Shown here piece by piece: positions 47,163 through 55,864 of a DNA stretch of 64,000 nt. This DNA comes from G965226155 sp965226155 (GTDB lineage Bacteria; Pseudomonadota; Gammaproteobacteria; Eutrophobiales; Eutrophobiaceae). Positions within the stretch are counted from its first letter, which is position 1. Each line of letters starts with the position of its first letter. Location: contig OZ245331.1 of assembly GCA_965226155.1 (NCBI GenBank), positions 2,480,001-2,544,000 on the forward strand, given 5' to 3'. The translations under genes were made by a program, and so were the position numbers. A model generated the notes under the pieces. That model had not been told where the DNA came from. It ran no database searches and was given only the letters and a program-made list of their open reading frames with translations.

Positions 47163-47879
47163 TTAATTTGAATATCTTGATTTGGCCAATGTCAAAAAAC
47201 AGGCGGATGAAATACCTGCTGATCCAAATAACATGCACATCACCATAATTTGATATCTTACTGCAACCAGCGGTGATACACCGGATAATATTTGTCCGGT
47301 CATCATGCCAGGTAATGAGACAAGTCCAACTGCAAACAGCATGTTGACTGTTGGAATAAGTGAAGCAGTTAAAGCAGTATGTCTCGCCTTTATCAAAGGC
47401 ACACCATTTGTAATTTCTGATTCATAACGTTCGGCAGCCAGACTGACTGTATTCATAGCATTGGAAAAAATCATGCCGGCCAGTGGAATCATGTAATGAG
47501 GCAAAAACCAGGGCTGTAATTCCAACACTGCCTGCGTGATTAGCCAAAGGATACAAATTCCACCAATAGAAATCGACATGAAAGCATTCAGATAATCGCT
47601 AGATTTTTTTTGCTTAATCGGTCTAACGGCAATCCAGCTTGAGGCTATCAACATGACTGCCAGGACCAATATTACGATCCAAGGACTATCGGTTTCAAAT
47701 ATGTATACCAAGACATACCCAATCAGGTATAACTGAATCAGCATTCTGACTACAGCGTATATTGATGTGCGGGTTTCCAGTGACCAATAATACAATATGC
47801 CGATAACAATAATTACCGGGATAAACATTAATGTTAAATTGGAAATGGGAATTAATTGGACCATTTCATTCATTCTCAT
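47163..47879 (-). CDS. fetB: FetB/UPF0014-family ABC transporter permease
   Basis: Membrane permease of 238 residues with about seven helices. The UPF0014 signature is clear in YMIPLAGMIFSNAMNTVSLA, ALTASLIPTVNMLFAVGLVS and LPGMMTGQILSGVSPLVAV. FetAB exports iron in E. coli. The partner ATPase FetA is not next to it here. Its start overlaps the stop of yjbQ by one base. Confidence 0.88.
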   Translation of the reverse strand: MRMNEMVQLIPISNLTLMFIPVIIVIGILYYWSLETRTSIYAVVRMLIQLYLIGYVLVYIFETDSPWIVILVLAVMLIASSWIAVRPIKQKKSSDYLNAFMSISIGGICILWLITQAVLELQPWFLPHYMIPLAGMIFSNAMNTVSLAAERYESEITNGVPLIKARHTALTASLIPTVNMLFAVGLVSLPGMMTGQILSGVSPLVAVRYQIMVMCMLFGSAGISSACFLTLAKSRYSN

Positions 47880-48301
47880 TACTCCCCAATAATTTGGACA
47901 ACAATGTCTCTTGTTCTTGCACGAGTATCGAAATCAACAACAACAATCTGCTGCCAGATGCCAAGCGTTAAAGATTTCTCTGTGAATGGAATAGTTAGCG
48001 ATTGACCCTGCACTTGTCCTCGTAAGTGACTATGCCCATTGTCTTCGCCTGTATTCCGTGTGTTATGTTGCCATTCAGGATTGGCAGGAATTAATTTATT
48101 CCAAATATCTTTGGTATCTTGTCGTAAACTTGGTTCATCTTCAAAAATCATGACTGAGGCAGTGGTATGTTTAATAAATAATGTGACAATGCCAGCATTC
48201 AATTCCAATTCTTTACGTATGTCTCGGGTTCTTTCAGTTATATTTTTGATGTGTGTGTCCCCTTTCATATCAACTGAAAACTGTTTTGTTATTACCGACA
48301 T
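47879..48301 (-). CDS. YjbQ/UPF0047 family protein
   Basis: Compact beta-barrel protein of 140 residues. The conserved His/Asn/Asp residues of the pocket are in LFIKHTTASVMIFEDEP, NTGEDNGHSHLRGQV and LTLGIWQQIVVVDFDTRAR. Family members have weak thiamin-phosphate-synthase activity, but the physiological role is uncertain. It sits between an HD protein and fetB in the same orientation. Confidence 0.92.
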   Translation of the reverse strand: MSVITKQFSVDMKGDTHIKNITERTRDIRKELELNAGIVTLFIKHTTASVMIFEDEPSLRQDTKDIWNKLIPANPEWQHNTRNTGEDNGHSHLRGQVQGQSLTIPFTEKSLTLGIWQQIVVVDFDTRARTRDIVVQIIGE

Positions 48302-48304
48302 GAT

Positions 48305-49186
48305 CTATTCCCCAGTGTTTGCTACATTTAATGATCTCAGAAAATCCAGATCCTTTTCTAACATCTGTCCATTTCGAGCCTCTGTTAAAATATCGTCAAA
48401 CAGTCCTTGTGCAGTTAAATGACGAACCGCAGTTAAAACCTTGGCACTAAGTTGCCCTTTCTCTTTTAAACTATCCAGGTAGTTAAACGCATCTGCGAAG
48501 CTTTCATTATCTCGATTATAATAATCTCCACCACGTACACGGTTGCTATAAGCTTCTGATTGTTCACAAGCCACTAGAATTTCACCCAGCTCACGTACCC
48601 AGTTTAGGTCATCTTTTAATTTTTCTGGATAGTAATAATAGAGTGTTATCTTTTCCATCCACTCCGTCCACTGGATGCCCTTTTGTTTAAGTTTTTGTTT
48701 AATCTGGTTGATATTTCGATGTAAGCGTCTTGCATACCCCAAACGCATTTCTACCTGCTCTTTTGCCCAGGGTGTATTTTCTATCCCTAACGCTTCAAGT
48801 TGGGAACGATACAACTTCCAGAATGTGTCTGTTTCTTCTCCATGCGTTGTTTCAGGATGTGCCTCCCGCCATTCTGCGGGTCGAGTTGGAATGCCGTTAG
48901 TTCGTGCCCATGTCCATATTTTTCCAAACAGTTTCTGGTCTAGTCCAGCACGTCCAATATCATGAAGTAAGCATGCAATCTGATAGTTTTGAATTCGTTC
49001 TTTGTCATAATCTATATAATGCGCAACCGTAGCACACATTTTTGCTGTTCTTAGGGCATGGTTTTTGTCGTAGCCCTCAATTATTTCTCCGGGATTTTCT
49101 GGGTGCGGGTAATCATAATATTGCAATAGTGAATGCACTATTGAATCTGATACCCATAACAATGATTTTGGAGGGATAGACGTCAT
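48305..49186 (-). CDS. HD-domain phosphohydrolase-like protein
   Basis: Protein of 293 residues. The HD motif reads NHALRTAKMCATVAHYI ... YQIACLLHDIGRAGLDQK, giving the metal-binding H-HD set. The rest is helical, without a recognisable second domain. Substrate unknown: phosphatase and phosphodiesterase members exist. It starts the HD-yjbQ-fetB run on the minus strand. Confidence 0.82.
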   Translation of the reverse strand: MTSIPPKSLLWVSDSIVHSLLQYYDYPHPENPGEIIEGYDKNHALRTAKMCATVAHYIDYDKERIQNYQIACLLHDIGRAGLDQKLFGKIWTWARTNGIPTRPAEWREAHPETTHGEETDTFWKLYRSQLEALGIENTPWAKEQVEMRLGYARRLHRNINQIKQKLKQKGIQWTEWMEKITLYYYYPEKLKDDLNWVRELGEILVACEQSEAYSNRVRGGDYYNRDNESFADAFNYLDSLKEKGQLSAKVLTAVRHLTAQGLFDDILTEARNGQMLEKDLDFLRSLNVANTGE

Positions 49187-49524
49187 GTATGGGAGTTTAA
49201 AAGATAAACCCGGTCAGTGTGAAACATTGTACCGATTTGTCACCCAGATTTGCGGAACGGCCTAATTTCCCGCAGGCTTATATAGTACTAGGTTGGATCA
49301 ATTGAAGAGAGAAATTTGTCGTTAGGCACAAGATCGCGATAGCTGAAACTCGATGTAAGTGATTTGGTGGGCCCCAGGTGAATGCCTTAACATGCGACGG
49401 GCACATAATAGCCAGCATCCGCTAAAAGGTCGAGTGCATTGCTAATATTCTTGAACGTAAAGCTTATGTAGGTATAGACAAACTTAGCAATGAAAATATG
49501 TCAAATTAGGGTCAAAACGGATCT
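49187..49524. other. Spacer between HD gene and UBL-domain gene
   Basis: About 340 bases without a gene. It contains the HD gene's promoter region; minus-strand reading after the UBL stop shows no continuation of the Mut7-C RNase domain. Confidence 0.45.
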
Positions 49525-49845
49525 TTAATTCAACGTCCGTAGTTTCTTTAATGGCGAAACATCAATCGATCGAAACAGAGGATAAATACTGATCCGATCC
49601 TGAGCTTGCACGACATAGGAAAAATTCACCGATTCGCCATTCACAATTATCAAATCCACATCCGTATCTGGAATGCCAAAAGCGCTGATTAACGTCTTGA
49701 CTGAGCTTTTTTGTTTACAACGTAGGATCAAACACTGTTGTCGTATAACTGGATGCAGATAGTCATTTATCTCACCGTAGAACCTGAATGAGGCTGGTAT
49801 CATTACATCCTTCATACCTTTAGGATATTGGAATCGTTGAATCAA
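49525..49845 (-). CDS. Mut7-C-type ubiquitin-like domain protein, without its RNase half
   Basis: 106 residues that align with the N-terminal ubiquitin-like domain of Mut7-C proteins: FRFYGEINDYLHPVIRQQ, VKTLISAFGIPDTDVDLIIV, NGESVNFSYVVQAQDRISIY. It ends RSIDVSPLKKLRTLN. In Mut7-C proteins this linker is followed by a PIN-like RNase domain with a zinc ribbon; here a stop comes instead. Standalone or truncated cannot be decided. It overlaps the FHA gene by 26 bases in another frame. Confidence 0.75.
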   Translation of the reverse strand: MIQRFQYPKGMKDVMIPASFRFYGEINDYLHPVIRQQCLILRCKQKSSVKTLISAFGIPDTDVDLIIVNGESVNFSYVVQAQDRISIYPLFRSIDVSPLKKLRTLN

Positions 49846-50689
49846 TGAAGCTGCCAGCTGAGGAAAGATCAGTCAGTTGAAGAAGATTCGCACCGCTAAG
49901 CTGAACAGCAAGATGTTCTCTCGACACATCTTTTTGAGTCGCATCAATTTGAATTGTACTTTTCGTACTTCTGCCTATTACACTTCGGCCCTCATTTAGG
50001 GTAACTACCATATCTTTGTCAATAAACTGAATGTGGTTATTTTTTGAGACAAGTTTGCACATATGTGTCGCTAGTAGCATATCCATGTGTTTACCCGGAG
50101 ATAATGTTAACTCAACAGTTTTATTTTTAGGTAACTTTACAAAGTCATTTAATTTTTCAGGGTCGTTTTGAGAGTCAAGTGGTAAGTCACCAGGGCCCCA
50201 AGTAGCACCAAAATCGGGTTGCTCATTTTCACTACTTTCCATTTTTGCACCTAATGATTCTTTCCTTTCTTTACAGATTTGCTCAATGACATCATTAATT
50301 GCGGATAAATATTGCATGTATTTCGTCAAAGCAATGGTGCGGACAGAGTTTAACTCTTCGCCACATTCATTTAGTGAAACTATAATTTTTTGCCAATTTT
50401 GGTCCCTAGAAAATATTAATGGATCGAGTTCACCCATTTCAGTCATTATGCAATCAGGATCCTCAACCATTTTTGCGATAGTTATGAACAGTAATTTATC
50501 AATTCTATCAATTCCTTTTGCCTCTAATTTCAAATCTTCAATCGATAACTCGAACAATGCTGATAACTTTTTTGATGAAACAGCTGTTCTGCCTTCCATG
50601 CTAAATGAAAAATCCATCACAGAGTTAAATTGCAAGCTCTGCTCATTAATCATAAGTTCTAACGGCTTAGTAAAGATTTTATTTGTCAT
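49820..50689 (-). CDS. FHA-domain protein
   Basis: Protein of 289 residues. The N-terminal two thirds is a helical domain (MDFSFSMEGRTAVSSKKLSA, NECGEELNSVRTIALTKYM) that resembles regions in FHA proteins linked to serine/threonine kinases. The C-terminal FHA domain shows GRSVIGRSTKSTIQID, KDVSREHLAVQL and LTDLSSAGSFID, i.e. the GR...SREH phosphothreonine-binding motifs. It probably reads phosphorylation by a Hanks-type kinase. The candidate partner is the pseudokinase-like gene at 54631-55709, 4 kb away beyond IS30. Confidence 0.85.
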   Translation of the reverse strand: MTNKIFTKPLELMINEQSLQFNSVMDFSFSMEGRTAVSSKKLSALFELSIEDLKLEAKGIDRIDKLLFITIAKMVEDPDCIMTEMGELDPLIFSRDQNWQKIIVSLNECGEELNSVRTIALTKYMQYLSAINDVIEQICKERKESLGAKMESSENEQPDFGATWGPGDLPLDSQNDPEKLNDFVKLPKNKTVELTLSPGKHMDMLLATHMCKLVSKNNHIQFIDKDMVVTLNEGRSVIGRSTKSTIQIDATQKDVSREHLAVQLSGANLLQLTDLSSAGSFIDSTIPIS

Positions 50690-50919
50690 AATTAAAAGAA
50701 TTGATGACCAATATGTGGGATATTGTTAATTTATTAACCTATCAATTATTAGAGCGTGTTGTATCATTATAGTTTAAATAACCACTATAGTGCATTGAAA
50801 TTGAACAAAAAATTAAATTTTAGTGGTAGATCAAGTAATTAACAACTAATCCAAAATTGGTAAAACGGCCGATACGTACTTAGATGTCTAATCGGGAGAA
50901 CTCGCGGGGAGAAAATCTT

Positions 50920-51843
50920 ATGCCTTTTTTATATAAAAATATTACCCCCATCTTCACAGGCATTATTCTCTGCATCTGTCTAAGCAATGCACAAACACAG
51001 TCAAGATTCGATAATGCAGAAATAAAATCTCAAAAAGTTCGTGGAAATATTTACATGCTCGAAGGCATAGGCGGCAATATCGGACTTTCTGTTGGTGAGG
51101 ATGGCGCATTCATAATCGATGTTCAGTTTGCACAATTATCAGAAAAAATCGTTGTCGCCATTCGGAATATTACTGACAAGGAAATACGGTTTTTGCTCAA
51201 CACCCATTTCCACGGCGATCACACTAGCGGTAACGAAAATTTTGCAAAAATGGGTACGCTAATTTTTGCACACGAAAATATCTACAAGCGTCTCAAGGAA
51301 GGCACAATCAATAGAGTGACAGGTGACATGAATCCTCCCGCACCGGAAAAGGCATTACCCGTTGTCACCTATCAAAATAAAATGAACCTTTATATTAATG
51401 GTGAAGCCGTACGTATCATTCACGTCGCTCCAGCTCATACCGATGGGGATACACTGATTTATTTTAGCGAATCAGATGTGCTTCATACCGGAGACGTTTA
51501 TCTGTCAGAAACTTATCCGATCATTGATTCAAAAAATGGCGGCCGATTCCAAGGTATTGTCGATGGCCTGAACAGAATAATTGAGATCGCAGGCCCTAAT
51601 ACCCAGATAATTTCGGGGCACGGTAAAATAACCAATGAGACAGAAGTGATCGCAATGCGAGATATGTTAATGAATATCCAAGATCGAATCAGCAAGCTGA
51701 TAAGTGAGGGTCAATCACTTGAGCAGGTTGTGAAAGCCAAACCGACTGCTACTTACGATGAGCAGCGAATCGGACAGGGAGGAACGACCAGGCGGGATCA
51801 ATTCATTACCGTGGTTTACAGTCAATTGACTGAAGAACGATAA
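50920..51843 (+). CDS. Exported MBL-fold metallo-hydrolase
   Basis: About 307 residues from the ATG at 50920 (MPFLYKNITPIFTG), which has GGGGAGAAAATC upstream; the ATG at 50884 is less likely. A signal-like N-terminus precedes the metallo-beta-lactamase fold: NTHFHGDHTSGNENF (HxHxDH), PAHTDGDTLIYF, DVLHTGDVYLSE and ISGHGKITNE give a full metal-ligand set. It is similar to broad MBL hydrolases; no substrate can be assigned. The ABM-like gene follows 46 bases later. Confidence 0.88.
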   Translation: MPFLYKNITPIFTGIILCICLSNAQTQSRFDNAEIKSQKVRGNIYMLEGIGGNIGLSVGEDGAFIIDVQFAQLSEKIVVAIRNITDKEIRFLLNTHFHGDHTSGNENFAKMGTLIFAHENIYKRLKEGTINRVTGDMNPPAPEKALPVVTYQNKMNLYINGEAVRIIHVAPAHTDGDTLIYFSESDVLHTGDVYLSETYPIIDSKNGGRFQGIVDGLNRIIEIAGPNTQIISGHGKITNETEVIAMRDMLMNIQDRISKLISEGQSLEQVVKAKPTATYDEQRIGQGGTTRRDQFITVVYSQLTEER

Positions 51844-51889
51844 GCATTAAAACAAACAATTCATTTAACTTAATAGGAAACAGATAGCC

Positions 51890-52252
51890 ATGGCAACTCA
51901 TGATAACTGTTGTACGATCGTACCCTATTTCGAAATTCCGGATGGAAAGCTAGATCAGTTTAAAGAAATGTGTGAGGAATTTGTAAAGAAAACAAATAAC
52001 GAATCTAAATGCCTATACTACGGCTTTAGTTTCAATAACGATCAGGCGCATTGTAGAGAAGGCTATAAAGATGCGGAAGGATTGCTAGCACGTCTTGAAA
52101 ATATTGGTGCATTACTTCAAGAAGCCCTAAAGATTGTTGAACTTACACGTTTGGAAATTCACGGCCCAGAACAAGAACTGACAAAGCTACGTGAACCCTT
52201 AGCGGATTTAAACCCGCAATTCTTTGTGCTTGAGTATGGATTCCGTCGCTAA
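51890..52252 (+). CDS. Antibiotic-biosynthesis-monooxygenase-like small protein
   Basis: 120 residues of a dimeric alpha-beta barrel (ABM) fold: YFEIPDGKLDQFKEMCEEFV, CLYYGFSFNNDQAHCREGYK, AEGLLARLENIGALLQEAL. These enzymes often oxidise quinols or lack cofactors. It probably forms a two-gene unit with the MBL hydrolase. RBS is AATAGGAAACAG upstream. Confidence 0.75.
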   Translation: MATHDNCCTIVPYFEIPDGKLDQFKEMCEEFVKKTNNESKCLYYGFSFNNDQAHCREGYKDAEGLLARLENIGALLQEALKIVELTRLEIHGPEQELTKLREPLADLNPQFFVLEYGFRR

Positions 52253-52289
52253 ATAGTATGTCACAAACAATACTAATTACTGATGAAAG

Positions 52290-52806
52290 ATGAAATCCTC
52301 TGCAAAAGTATTATTTTCAGGACTACTTGCGATATATGCAGGCTATTTATTTATTAGTGAATATAACGATAGTGTCATTTCTGAAAAGAAAATTGAAATA
52401 CTGATCGTCGATAAAATTACTAAACTAAAAAAGTATTAACAGTAACGAAATCAAACAACGGAACGACACTAATCACATCTGAATCAAAATTGAATGACAC
52501 GGGTAATTTTGGGAGATCATGTAAATGGCGGGACGAAAATAACATAATAATCATTAGCATGACTCCACCATTAGACAATATAGAAAGTGAAGTCTTTTTG
52601 TATTCAAAAAATAACGACAAAGCTTGCAATTCAGGAAATACTACTAATGTCACTGAAATTAAAACACCAAATGACCCTGGGTTTATTCAAAATCCACTAA
52701 AAGTATGTGCGCCATCAGGACTAAAAGAGCTAATAGAATACAGCCGCACAATAGGCGATAAGATTGAACTAAGAGATAAAGAACTAAATGAATTAATTAA
52801 GGCACC
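52290..52806 (+). pseudogene. Membrane-anchored protein gene, frameshifted and cut by IS30
   Basis: From ATG 52290 (MKSSAKVLFSGLLAIYAGYL) a hydrophobic anchor leads into EKKIEILIVDKITKLKK. A TAA then comes at 52437 just after an A6 run. In the next frame the text continues as VLTVTKSNNGTTLITSES, NIIIISMTPPLDNIESEV, FIQNPLKVCAPSGLKELIEY, until it runs into the IS30 end at 52807. A single-base indel and the insertion explain both breaks. The family is not recognised. Confidence 0.55.
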
Positions 52807-53835
52807 GCGGATTCAACTTTGAAGTGCAACGTTGATGTTAAAAAAGACTTCATGTAGTGTTTTTGAATTAAGTGTTTTTCTGGGGCGGTGATTGAGTTTT
52901 TTCATGACCAAGTTTAACTGCTTTTGTGTAATCGTGCTGGAGTCCATTTTCTTTGGGAAGTACTGTCGAATGAGACCATTGATATTTTCATTTAAACCCC
53001 GCGTTCAATTGTTGAGCAATAACCTCATGCTCAGCAAATTCTTTTCCATTATCCGAGGTGATCGTGTGAACCGACGCCTTCATATTAGACAACAATCGCA
53101 CGATAGCTTGTCTGACGGCAGAGGCAGTTCGTCGTTTCACCTGTGCAAATCAAGGTGTACATCGACTTGCGCTCGCTCAAGGTGACCAGCGCCTGTCGAT
53201 GGCCTTTGCCGATGACGGTGTCCACTTCCCAGCCACCGATGCGTGTCTTCCTGTTCACAATGGCGGGACGCTTATCAATGCTGCCCTGATTCACCAGAAC
53301 CCCACGACGTTGATAACCACCATAACGCTTCTTTCGTTTCTTCTGGCAACGCAAGTACCTGTACAGCTCACCGCCGTCTGCCTTGTCCTGGTATATGTAG
53401 TGATATATCCATTCATGACTCAGAGCGATACCTTCTCGTTTATGCAACCAGTCACTGATTTGCTCAGGACTCCATTCGTCCCGCAGCCAGACCTCTACTC
53501 GCTCCCACAAGGTCGTGGGGAGTCGCTGTTGTTGACTGGCTTCTCGACGCGCTTGCCAGAGCAACTGAGCTTGGCGGGGTCGATAGCCTCTCAAGCCACG
53601 GTTGCGTCTGAGTTCACGGCTAATAGTAGATTTATGCACGCCTATTAAGGCGGCTATCTCCGTTTGTGTATGTCCTGCTTTCATCAGGGCGTAAATCTGG
53701 TAACGTTGATGCTCGGTAAGCTGTGTGTAGTGTCTCATCTGTGCCTCTCTTTCTTGCTGGAACGAAAGGTAAGGATGCTACCGCAGCTTGCCGTTCGTGC
53801 CACCTAATTGAGTTGCACTTACAAATTGAATTCAC
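52807..53835. mobile_element. IS30-family element, copy 2 (defective)
   Basis: 1,029 bases, nearly identical to copy 1 over their shared length, with the same terminal repeats and the same orientation. It differs by a 38-base deletion between two AACCCCG repeats (near 52998), an extra A near 53145, and an intact GT that copy 1 lacks. The left end interrupts the gene at 52290. Confidence 0.85.
52813..53738 (-). pseudogene. IS30-family transposase, copy 2 (frameshift and deletion)
   Basis: Starts correctly (MRHYTQLTEHQRYQIYALM), with intact helix-turn-helix and first acidic residue region (IGGWEVDTVIGKG). An extra base near 53145 shifts the frame after SMYTLIC, and a 38-base deletion removes part of the C-terminal catalytic region (normally HPYASWERGLNE). 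Not functional. Confidence 0.85.
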
Positions 53836-53858
53836 ACACTATAAAACCTGTACTCTCC

Positions 53859-54659
53859 TTATTTGAGAAATCGCTTGCACTCATTTGGCAGGTGAATGAC
53901 AGGAATATCAATAGAGCCACACGTCCAATTAACAGAATTATCTGTTTCACTTTCATTTCCGTATATCGCGAAAGATTTGCCAGCATATTCAGGTAAAACA
54001 GTTTCATGCATTTTAAATGGCACAACAATTAACTGCTCAACGATCGTTATTTGCTCAACATAGTTATATCCATAAATATTAACAAGTTTTGACATTTCAT
54101 CGTTGCTAGGCCATCTATCGTTTTTATTTTTGGAATCAATTGCTACTTTCGACGCATAATTCAGTGTATCTATCGCTTCACTGATTTGAACTTTTGATTC
54201 AGTTTCAGAAAAGATGAGTTTTTGATAGCCAATTAATACAATTGGCGAAACAAGTATTAAAGCGAGTATCGTACTTGCAATTGATGTGCATGATTTTTGA
54301 GCTAATACTTTTCTTTGATTGGTAACTGAAGCATGTTTTTTTGCAGCTTTTCTTATTTTGCTTCTAGCATGAAAATAATAAAAATAATTACCTAACAACA
54401 GAGAAAACATCGATAAATAGATAATTAATGTGAGATCGACAGCTGGATTTATTAGCAATTCAATATCAGATGTTAAATTACTAACAACTAAAGGGTAAAT
54501 TGCAAAAAATGTCAGGCCAGTAACTATCATTAATAACAAAGAACTAAATAAATACATTTTTCGATAAAGCATCCCAAAATACCCGAAGATAAAAGTACAA
54601 AAATTCCAAAATAGTTTTAGCAAAAGCAAGTTATGTTCTTGTTGCAAAAATGAAGACAT
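53859..54659 (-). CDS. DUF2628-like membrane protein with a pilin-like C-terminus
   Basis: Protein of 266 residues. The N-terminal part has the aromatic, helix-rich layout (LLKLFWNFCTFIFGYFGMLY, then several helices) seen in DUF2628-type proteins. A further helix (STILALILVSPIVLIGYQ) leads into a C-terminal domain with type IV pilin features: WPSNDEMSKLVNIYGYN, a NWTCGSIDIP...LPNECKRFLK end with two Cys that could form the pilin disulfide loop. It overlaps the end of the pseudokinase gene by 29 bases, so the two are probably one unit. Role unknown. Confidence 0.65.
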   Translation of the reverse strand: MSSFLQQEHNLLLLKLFWNFCTFIFGYFGMLYRKMYLFSSLLLMIVTGLTFFAIYPLVVSNLTSDIELLINPAVDLTLIIYLSMFSLLLGNYFYYFHARSKIRKAAKKHASVTNQRKVLAQKSCTSIASTILALILVSPIVLIGYQKLIFSETESKVQISEAIDTLNYASKVAIDSKNKNDRWPSNDEMSKLVNIYGYNYVEQITIVEQLIVVPFKMHETVLPEYAGKSFAIYGNESETDNSVNWTCGSIDIPVIHLPNECKRFLK

Positions 54660-55709
54660 CTAATATGTTTGGTTTGCCCCCTAAAAATGCAGCAAATAAC
54701 TTCCTTCGATTATCTTGGGAATTTGTTGTGTCATCAGTTTCATCAACTTTATTGACTTCAATTCTTAATGTCTCATCGAGGTCTGGTGTGATTCCCATTG
54801 GTTGTGACACTTCCTTATCAGTAAGTTCTAAAAATTCTTGTGTCCATTCACTCACAGTTTTTGGTCTATTTGCTGGCCTTATTTCTAATGCGTGGTCGAT
54901 AGCTCTTAAAGTTGGTAATGGGTATTTGCCGTCACCCTTATCGATAATCTTGAATTTAATATCTTCACCAATTTGCTTAATAGATTTATGTCTTTCTAAT
55001 GATTGTGGGGGTGGACTACCTGAAATGCATCTGTACAAAACAGCGCCTAATGAATAAATATCAGACCATGGACCAATTAATTTTTCTTGTTTAGTGAGTT
55101 GTTCAACTGGTGCATATTCAAAATTGATAATTTCCCTCATATCAATTTTCGCATCAAAATTTGAATAAAATGAACCAAGCCCTGTTAATCCTGGTACGCC
55201 ATCAGTACGTATAAGGATATGATCTGGATTGATAGATAAGTGAAGTATATTTTTCTTATGCAATAACTTCAGTCCTTCTAATATTGGAAATATAATACTT
55301 TTTATATCTTCAAAATCCATTACTTCAGTCTGTTTAAAAATATCACTTAATGTCACAGCTTCTACAAATTCAGTAACAATATAAGCTGTATTGTTTAAAG
55401 TTAGAACATCAATAACTTTTGTAATACTTTGGTTTTTAATATCAGATATTACATATCCTGTATCTGCAAACTGGCCTTTTCCTTTTCGTAAAATTCTTGA
55501 TTAGACATATTGGATACGGCTAAGCTTCCAGTTTCATCGCGTGTTGCGATATTAACGGGAAAATGCTCTTTGATAATTACTCGAGTAGAGCTTTCATCAC
55601 TTGCGGAATATGTAATAGATACATTACTAACTGAAATCGCTATATTAATAGTATATGTGCCAAGTGCATGGCCAGGCGACAATAATTTGTTTTTTTCATC
55701 AGGCGACAT
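54631..55709 (-). pseudogene. Hanks-type (pseudo)kinase gene, frameshifted
   Basis: Two frames encode one kinase-like fold. The first (from 55709) has LSPGHALGTYTINIAISVSN, VIIKEHFPVNIATRDETGSL, up to SNQEFYEKEK. One G missing in the GAAAAGGAAAAGG run (near 55475) shifts it to the next (GKGQFADTGYVISD ... TAYIVTEFVEAVTLSDIF). The Lys of VIIKE is present, but the glycine loop is lost (ISVSNVS), HRD is HLS (NILHLSINPDHILI), and DFG is GLG (LTGLGSFYS). The APE-region (YAPVEQLTKQE...DIYSLGAVLYRCISG) is conserved. So even before the frameshift it was a probable pseudokinase. Confidence 0.8.
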
Positions 55710-55804
55710 TTTGTTTGCTCTGAATACTAGAAGAAATTATATTTTTGTAAGCCCAGCATAATTCTTATCTCAAAATAGCAATTATATAGGCTATAACTAT
55801 ATTA

Positions 55805-55831
55805 GAAATATTACACTGACCCCAGTTATAT
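55805..55831. repeat. Dispersed 27-base repeat, copy A
   Basis: GAAATATTACACTGACCCC then AGTTATAT resembles 63760-63786 (GAAATGTTACTCCGACCCC then AATTATTT) at 22 of 27 positions. Both lie in intergenic DNA. The GACCCC core resembles ends of small mobile sequences, but no transposase is attached. Confidence 0.5.
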
Positions 55832-55864
55832 CGCTACTGCGGTAAATACGGATGAGGGAAAAGA

